Source of the DNA: Hordeum vulgare subsp. vulgare
Taxonomy: Eukaryota; Streptophyta; Magnoliopsida; Poales; Poaceae
Length of the DNA stretch: 64,000 nucleotides
Direction of reading: 5' to 3'
NCBI RefSeq assembly: GCF_904849725.1
Contig: NC_058521.1
Span: 434,514,676-434,578,675, forward strand
Within the stretch, counting starts at the first letter, position 1. Each line of letters starts with the position of its first letter. Made by a program: the position numbers and the translations under genes. Of this stretch, positions 57,511 to 64,000 are shown one piece after another. The notes under the pieces are model-generated. The model did no database searches. It worked only from the letters and a program-made list of their open reading frames with translations, and had not been told where the DNA came from.

Positions 57511-59009
57511 TGACCCACAAGTATAGGGGGTCAATCATAGTCCTTTCAATAAGTAAGAGTGTCGAACCCAACGAGGAGCAGAAGGAAATAACAAGCGGTT
57601 TTCGGCAAGGTAATTTCTGCAAGCACTGAAATTGTGGTAGCAAGTTGTTTGATAGCAAGATAATTGTAACAAGTGACAAGTAGCAATAGTAACAATAGGT
57701 CCAACAAGGTAGCCCAATCCTTTTGTGGCAAAGGACACGCAAAACTTGGTTCTTATAATAGGGAAAGCGTTCTTGAGGGCACACGGGAATTTCATGTAGT
57801 CACTTTCATCATGTTGGGTTAATCCGCGTTCGGCATTTTGATATTTTGATGTGTGGGTGGGCCAGTGCTTGGGTGCTGTTATTACTAGAACAAACCTCCC
57901 ACTTATGATTAATCCTCGTGCAAGCATCTGCAACTACGAGAAAAGTATTAAGAATAAATTCTAACGATAGAATTAAACATAGAGATCCAAATCAGCCCCA
58001 TACAAAGTAGTGCATAGACTGGGGTTTATGTTTCCATCACTCTCGCAACCCACCCTCTAAATGCTACTCACAATGGATTCCCTTAGGCCCAAAATATGGT
58101 GAAGTGTTATGTCACATAACACCACTAAGGGAATCACAACATTCATATCATCAAAATATCGAACGAATATCAACTTCACATTACTACTTGCAACATGATT
58201 TCTCCCGTGGCCTCAACAACAAAAGTAACTACTCACAAGTGAAAAATGTTCCTGATCAGAGAGGTATTATATAGCATAATGAATCTGAACATACGATCTT
58301 CCACCAAATAAACCATAAAGCATCAACTACAAGATGTAATTAACACTACTAGACATACCCAGGTACCAATCCGAGGTTCCGGTTCAAGATTGAGAACAAG
58401 AGATGAACTAAGGTTTTGAGACGAGATGGTGTTGGTGAAGATGTTAATGAAGATTAGCCTCCCCAAAATGAGTGGGTTGTTGGTGATGTCGATGGCCTTG
58501 ATTTCCCCCTCCGGGAGGGAAGTTTTTTCGGCGGAATCACTCCACCGGAGGGCAAAAGTGCTCCTGCCCAGGTTCCGCCTCGAGACGGTGTCGCTTCACC
58601 CCGAAAGTCCTCTCCTTAATTTTTTTAGTTTGAAGGAAAATTTATAGCAGAAGATGGGCACCAGAGGTGGGCCAGGTGGCCCACTAGGCATGAGGCTGCG
58701 CGAGGGGTTCCTCGCATGCCCTAGTGTCTAGTGGCCGCATGGTGGCCCCCCTCCGGCACTTCTTTGTTTCGGTATTTTTTATTTTTTACAAAATAAATCT
58801 CCGTAAATTTTCACTCAATTAGAGATGTGCATAATAGGTATATCTGACGTAACTTTTTCAGGTCCAGAATTCCATCTGCCGGTATTCTCCCACTCGATGT
58901 TAACCTTGCATATTATGAGAGAAAGGCATTAGAAATAGTCCACTAAGTGATAAAATGCGTAAAAACACTATAAATAATAGTAAAAACATGATGGAAAATG
59001 GACGTATCA
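57511..59009 (-). repeat. 3' LTR of element E
   Basis: About 1499 bp; the minus strand runs TGATACGTCCATTTTCC to ACTTGTGGGTCA. The inner end is set by the polypurine tract AAGCTTGGGGGAG at 59011-59023. The outer end is set by the TG/CA rule and by the change to G sequence at 57510. Confidence 0.88.
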
Positions 59010-60669
59010 ACTCCCCCAAGCTTAGACCTTGCTTGTCCTCAAGCAAAAGCCAATAACGAAAATCATGACCACATGCTTTGAGGGTGAGGTGTCGATAAAA
59101 AAAATGAAACTTCATAAAATACTTGCATCAGAGCATTTTCATCATATAACTTTTATCATAAAGGCATCTTATAAACAAGTAGCAATTCATCACAACATTG
59201 AAGTATGAGGCATAAACTCTATTGAAAACAAACAAACTATGTTCTAAGTCAACTTTGCAACACAATTCATCATATTTTCAGGGAGGGTCACATATCGGAC
59301 CTTTTAAGCAAGTCTATATACTCGACCATCATTTAGTATTATATGATTGCTAACACTCACCGCATACATATTAGCAAAAGGTTTCAACCCGACATAGAGA
59401 AAGATAGGGGCTTATAGTGTTACCTCCCAACGTATTCACCTCAAGGGTGATGTCAACAATAATAACTCATGGCCACCCACATTCAGCTGGATATATATGT
59501 TTAGATAATTATCCACCATATGATGCTTGTCGAAGATAAGATAAAGGAAGTAGAGGGAAATACTTTGACTCTTGCACAAAAGTAAATACATAAAGGTAAA
59601 AGCTAGGCCTTTCGCAGAGGGAAGCAGAGGTTATCATAACTTTTTGGTTGTATGCTAGATCTCTTTGTGAAAAGGAATGTTATGTTATATTTCCCCTTGT
59701 GATGGCAACCTTTATTATGCAGCCCGTATCTTTTATTATTGCCATCACAAGTTTGTACAACGATTAATTTCCCTTACTCTAAATGATCAAACATGTTTAG
59801 AAGAAATTTTTATTGCTTTTTGCACATATGAAAACTTACTTGAAGGATCTTACTCAATCCATATGCAGGTATGGTGGACTCCTCAAACATAGGTTTGGGT
59901 TTAAGGTTTTGGATGCACAAGTAGTATCTCTACTTAATGCGGAGTTTTTGGCTAGCAAAGGTATTGGGCAAGCATCACATGTTAGAGGATTTATAACAAT
60001 ATAACTTTTATATCAATGTGAACAAGCATAAATCATTATGTTGTCTTCCTTGTCCAATGTGAACAGTTCTGGCATATTATAATTAATGGGGACTCACAAT
60101 CATAAAAGATGTCAAGGACAGTGTATTTGCATGTAAAACTTTTCTTCCCTTATTAATTCTTTCAAGTGTGGCATCACCGACCAATGCTATGTTTGTCCCC
60201 CTTCAACAAATTTTTCCACTTATACTTTTTCTTATGTCATGTCACTACTTACTATAAGATGGCATATGATATTTTTTATTATTTTCTTTTATTTTGATTG
60301 CATCAAGAAAGTAGAGAAGCAAAACTCAAACTAAACTTTATTGTATAACTCTCATATGATTACATAGATAGCTAGATAGATCTCGAAACTAGCACTCAAA
60401 AGAAAAAGATTGAACAAAATTTTATTTGGCTAAATTTCGAAATAACTAAAGATCAAACTAGGATGGATAAAGATAAAGAAGGGTGATGATGATATGATAC
60501 TGGGGCGCGTCCCCCAAGCTTGGCACAAGCCAATCAGAGTGCCCATACCAGTGTACTCAAGTCTCCTTCTTTGGTTATGAAGATGGAGGTGGTGGTGTAC
60601 TTTTCTTCTCCAACTTGCGTCTAAGGCTAAAACTACCCTCCCTCAGACCCTCGTTATCCAACTCCAGCT
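59010..60669 (-). other. 3' untranslated region of element E
   Basis: No coding domain. Homologous in places to 28236-29460. Contains the polypurine tract at its left end and a duplicate-like CCCCCAAGCTTGG at about 60511-60523, which on the minus strand reads CCAAGCTTGGGGG. That is a second polypurine-like site 1.5 kb upstream of the LTR. Confidence 0.7.
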
Positions 60670-60960
60670 TTAATATGTTTTCACATAATGTCGCTTTGCT
60701 CTCTTGCAGAAAGGGGAAGGGATAAATTGGACCTTAGGTTGGTACTTGTTGGGGAGTCTTGACTTCTTGAATTCCATGTGCATATCTCCAGCTTGAGGTA
60801 ATGGATCTTCCTCTTCCTTGGAGCTACCCCCCTTAGCTTCTTTCATATCCTTGTCTTCATCCTCCGTAGTCCAGCCATAATGATCCACCTCTCCGTAGGC
60901 CTTAAGGTTCACGATGAAATCAGTGATGTAGCTCTCTCCTTCCGAATCTTGAGACGTCAT
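60670..60960 (-). CDS. Short open frame downstream of pol in element E, function unknown
   Basis: 96 codons, starting MTSQDSEGESYITDF at 60960. Acidic and lysine-rich middle (EDEDKDMKEAKGGSSKEEED), then a basic end with FIPSPFCKRAKRHY. It lies where Athila-group elements carry an extra, sometimes envelope-like, reading frame, but no signal peptide or membrane segment is visible, so it is not an envelope protein. I recall similar short frames in Triticeae Athila-like elements. Whether it is translated is unknown. Confidence 0.45.
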   Translation of the reverse strand: MTSQDSEGESYITDFIVNLKAYGEVDHYGWTTEDEDKDMKEAKGGSSKEEEDPLPQAGDMHMEFKKSRLPNKYQPKVQFIPSPFCKRAKRHYVKTY

Positions 60961-61313
60961 AATTTTAGATCTACCAGGAAAAATAGCTCAAAACAAGAAT
61001 AGAGGATTTCTCCTTGGTACTAGGGTCAAATCATCGGGAGATATATATAGAGTATTTTTATACAAGGGAATACGTGTTCCACAAGAAAACGTTGCCAGGA
61101 AGGTATCTGAGGGGCTTACTAGACATCAGGCCGCACTAGGGGGCCTGGCGTGCCCTGGTGTCTAGTGGACACCTGGGTTGCCTTCTCGTGTGTTTCTGAG
61201 TTTCCTAAATATTCTAAAATTCCAAAATTGCGAGAAAATATTTTTGTGGATTTTTCTAAGCCCGTTTACTTACCGTATCACATACCTCTTCCTTTTAATC
61301 GTTCTGGAGTGTT

Positions 61314-62580
61314 CTAGAAGGTCTCCCTAATGTGCTCCTCCGGTTTCACGGTTTGGATAATATCTGTTTCAACATTAATTGGTGTACCTGAGATATAATG
61401 CTTTATTCTTTGTCCATTAAGCACTTTCGGGTTAGTGCCTTCGGGATTATTGTTCTTAATAGCTCCAGACCGATAAAATTATTTGATGATATATGGTCCT
61501 TCCCATTTGGAGAGAAGTTTTCCTGCAAAATATCTAAGACGAGAATTGTACAATAGAACATATTGACCAACTTTGAATTCTCGTTTTTGGATTATTTTGT
61601 CATGCCATTTTTTAACTTTTTCTTTGAATAGTTTGGCATTTTCATAAGCTTGGGTTCTCCATTCATGTAATGAGCTAATATCAAATAACCTTTTTTCACC
61701 AGCAAGTTTGAAATCAGAGTTGAGTTCTTTAATTGCCCAATAAGCTTTATGTTCTAACTCAAGAGGTAAATGACATGCTTTCCCATAAACCATTTTTAAG
61801 GAGACATACCCATAGGATTTTTATAAGTTGTTCTATAGGCCCACAATGCATCATCTAATGTCTTAAACCAGTTCTTTGGTACCTATTGACAGTCTTTTGG
61901 AATATTAATTTTATTTCTCTATTGGTTAATTCTACTGGACCACTAGACTGAGGATGATAGGGAGATGCTATTATATGGCTAACATCATTTCTAGCAAGCA
62001 TCTTACGGAAAGCACCATGAATAAAATGCTAACCACCATCAGTCATTAAGTATCTAGGGACTCCAAAACGTGGGAAAATAACTTCCTTAAGCATTTTAAT
62101 AGAGGTGTTATGATCAACACTATTGGTTGGAGTCGCTTCTACACATTTAGTAACATAATCAACAACCATCAAAATATGTTTACACCCATTAGAGGAAGGA
62201 AAAGGTCCCATATAATCAAATCCCCAAACATCATATGGTTTAATAACAAATGAATATTTCATAGGCATTTCCTGCGTCTACTAATATTCATCACAAGAGA
62301 GGACAAACTAACGAGCATCTTTGAGAAGAGTAACCCAATAAAATCCAGACTGTAATACCTTGTGTGCACTTCTATCTCCCGCATGGTGTCCTCCAAAAGC
62401 CTCGGAATGACACTTCCGAAGGATTTGTTTCTATTCATGCTCAGGTATACAACGTCTAATAATACAATCTACTCCCTCTTTATAAAGATGCATGTCATCC
62501 CAGAAGTTATGTCTTAAATCAAAGAAGTTTTTTTTCCTTTGTTGATATCTGAAACTAGGTGGTATGTATTTAGCAACAAT
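61314..62580 (-). pseudogene. Integrase of element E, broken
   Basis: Core domain with YDVWGFDYMGPF (first Asp, near 62230), FGVPRYLMTDGG (second Asp, near 62040) and SPYHPQSSGPVELTNREIK (Glu, near 61920). The C-terminal part has MVYGKACHLPLELEHKAYW (61793), RVYDIS-like LFDISSLHEW and FAGKLLSKWEGPY, ending EEHIRETF at 61314. A TAG at 62029-62031, further stops between 61794 and 61990 and a stop at 61479 break it. Catalytic residues are all still readable. Confidence 0.88.
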
Positions 62581-63122
62581 CTAATTAGCATAATTAGCAA
62601 ACCATGGTGTATTATGAGAAACACTGAGCACAACTAGTTGTTCATGAGGAAAGCTATCATCAATAGGTAGCGGGTCATCGAGAATATTCTCTAACCTAGA
62701 CAAGTTATCATCTATGGGGTTCTCAACTCCTTTCCTATTAATGATATGTAAATCAAATTCTTGTAGCAAGAGAAGCCACCTAACAAGTCTAGGATTAGCA
62801 TATTTCTTTCCCATAAGATATTTAATAGCAGCATGATCCATGTGAACAATTACTTTAGAGTCAACAATCTAAGATCTGAATTTATTACAAGCAAATACAA
62901 CTGCTAAGATTTCTTTTTCAGTGGTAGCATAATTTCTCTTGGCACTGTCTAGAGTTTTACTAGCATAATGAATGACATTTAGTTTCTTATCAACTCTTTA
63001 TACTAGAACAACACCAACAACATAATCACTAGCATCACACATAATTTCAAAAGGCAAGTTCCAATCAGGTGCTTCAACAATAGGTGCATAAGTTAAGGCT
63101 TTCTTAAGTGTTCCAAAGGCTT
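62581..63122 (-). pseudogene. RNase H of element E, broken
   Basis: C-terminal RNase H readable as MDHAAIKYLMGKK, LVRWLLLLQEFDLHI and ENPIDDNLSRLENI (62841-62650). The N-terminal part (around 62870-63120) is interrupted by stops. Degrades the RNA strand during reverse transcription. It forms one polyprotein with RT (right) and integrase (left). Confidence 0.85.
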
Positions 63123-64000
63123 CTACACAATTATGATAAAAACAAAAGGAACGTACTTTTGTAATAAATTAGTAAGAGGCCTAGAGATATTAGAGAAGTC
63201 TTTAATAATCCTCCTATAGAAACCAGCATCACCAACGAAACTACGAATACCTTTTATATCTTTTGGGTATGACATCTTCTCAATTGCATCAACTTTAGCC
63301 TTATCCACCTCAATATCTTGTTCGTAAATTTTATGGCCCAAGGCAATACCTTCATTCACCATAAAGTTGCACTTCACCCAGTTCAAGACAAAGTTAGTTT
63401 CCTCACATCATTGCAAAACTCGATCAAGGTTGCTTAAGCAATCATCAAAAGAAGTTCGGTAAACGGAAAAATCATCCATGAAGACTTCAACAATCTTTTC
63501 GCAAAACTTAGAGAACATAGCAGTCGTACATCTTTTTAAGGTAGCAGGTGCATTGCGTAACCCAAATGGCATACATCTATAAGCATAGGTTCAAAAAGTA
63601 CACGTAAAGGTGGTTTTCTCTTGATGAGGTTGTGACATAGGTATTTGCGAGAATCGAGAATAGCCATCTAGAAAGCAAAAATGTGTGTGCTTCGATAATG
63701 TTTCTAGCATTTGGTCCATGAACAGTAAAGGATAATGATATTTTCTAGTAGCATTGTTTAATTTTCTAAAGTCAATTACCATTCTATAGCAAGTCACAAT
63801 TATTTGTGGGATGAGTTCATTTTTATCATTACGAACAACACTAATACCACCGTTCTTGGGAACACAATGAACGGGACTTATACATGTACTATCAGCTATG
63901 GGATAAAATATACCCGCTTCGAGATGCTTTAATATTTCATTTCTCACCACTTCTTTCATTTTGGGATTCAGTCTTTGCTAGTGATCAACAACGGGTTTAA
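63123..64000 (-). pseudogene. Reverse transcriptase of element E, broken, cut by the window edge
   Basis: Readable parts: LNPKMKEVVRNEILKHLEAG (63960), SPVHCVPKNGGI, YRMVIDFRKLNNATRK (near 63775), FCFLDGYSRFSQI (near 63680) and the catalytic VFMDDFSVY at about 63455-63487. VNEGIALGHKI and GFYRRIIKDFSNISRPL (near 63200) follow. Breaks are a TAG near 63980, a stop at 63591 followed by a frame change, and a stop near 63410. The YMDD-type motif is FMDD as in Athila elements. Confidence 0.9.

Larger units (their letters stand above)
57511..64000 (-). mobile_element. Athila-type Gypsy element E, 3' part (continues right)
   Basis: The 3' LTR is at 57511-59009, polypurine tract at 59011-59023, then a long 3' untranslated region with one short open frame, then integrase, RNase H and RT reading leftward. 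The protein wording (FMDDFSVY, DHAAIKYLM, YHPQSSGPVEL) is Athila lineage. Stops and shifts occur in every domain. Gag, protease and 5' LTR lie outside the window. Confidence 0.9.

Noticed and set aside
60670..60960. Envelope protein of element E
   Set aside because: The position fits the extra frame of Athila elements, but there is no signal peptide, membrane segment or cleavage site in 96 codons.

Overview
The window is intergenic DNA from a large grass genome, almost certainly Triticeae (wheat, Aegilops, barley or rye). The evidence is its transposon families: BARE/Angela/WIS-type Copia elements with about 1.8 kb LTRs, Athila-type Gypsy elements with LTRs starting TGATACGTC, a Tat-lineage Gypsy element, and a LARD-like element with 4.4 kb LTRs and a 3.4 kb non-coding interior (Sukkula-like). 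I found no intact host gene, no tRNA or rRNA gene and no CRISPR array. All transposon genes carry stops, frameshifts or deletions. Family names come from memory of sequence and structure, not from a search.

Left block (1-25440). An Athila-type element (A, minus strand) enters from the left edge with its gag-protease gene and ends with its 5' LTR at 25440. A 21.3 kb Tat-lineage Gypsy element (B, 2325-23580, minus strand, 557/558 bp LTRs) interrupts its gag. B carries gag, protease, RT, RNase H and integrase on the minus strand. On the plus strand it carries a multi-exon antisense gene (3403-15670) of the kind known as aORF or 'putative gypsy-type transposon' in Tat elements. A 70-bp tandem array (15862-16960) lies between the converging 3' ends. 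A full-length Copia element (C0, 3579-12446) is inserted in exon 1 of the antisense gene, with target-site duplication CATAA.

Middle block (25441-31153). This is older, patchy sequence: a possible B3-domain gene fragment with an upstream TATA-like site (25965-26746), an LTR-like GC-rich stretch, an Athila LTR fragment with its polypurine tract and 3' untranslated region (27860-29460), CACTA-like subterminal motifs (29490-29830), and the first part of an inverted Sukkula-like LTR (G).

Right block (31154-64000). A plus-strand LARD-like element (F) splits the inverted LTR G. Copia element C1 (41560-54424, TSD TGTCG) sits in F's second LTR. Copia C2 (44149-52256, TSD ATAGC/ATAAC) sits in C1's leader, and a Gypsy LTR-PBS fragment (H, 45233-47025) sits in C2. 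The nest is therefore G > F > C1 > C2 > H. An Athila-type element (E, minus strand) starts at 57511 and runs off the right edge with degenerate integrase, RNase H and RT.

The strongest leads for follow-up are the 70-bp array of element B and its antisense gene. Array units fold into two hairpins with paired base changes and resemble the element's own polypurine tract.
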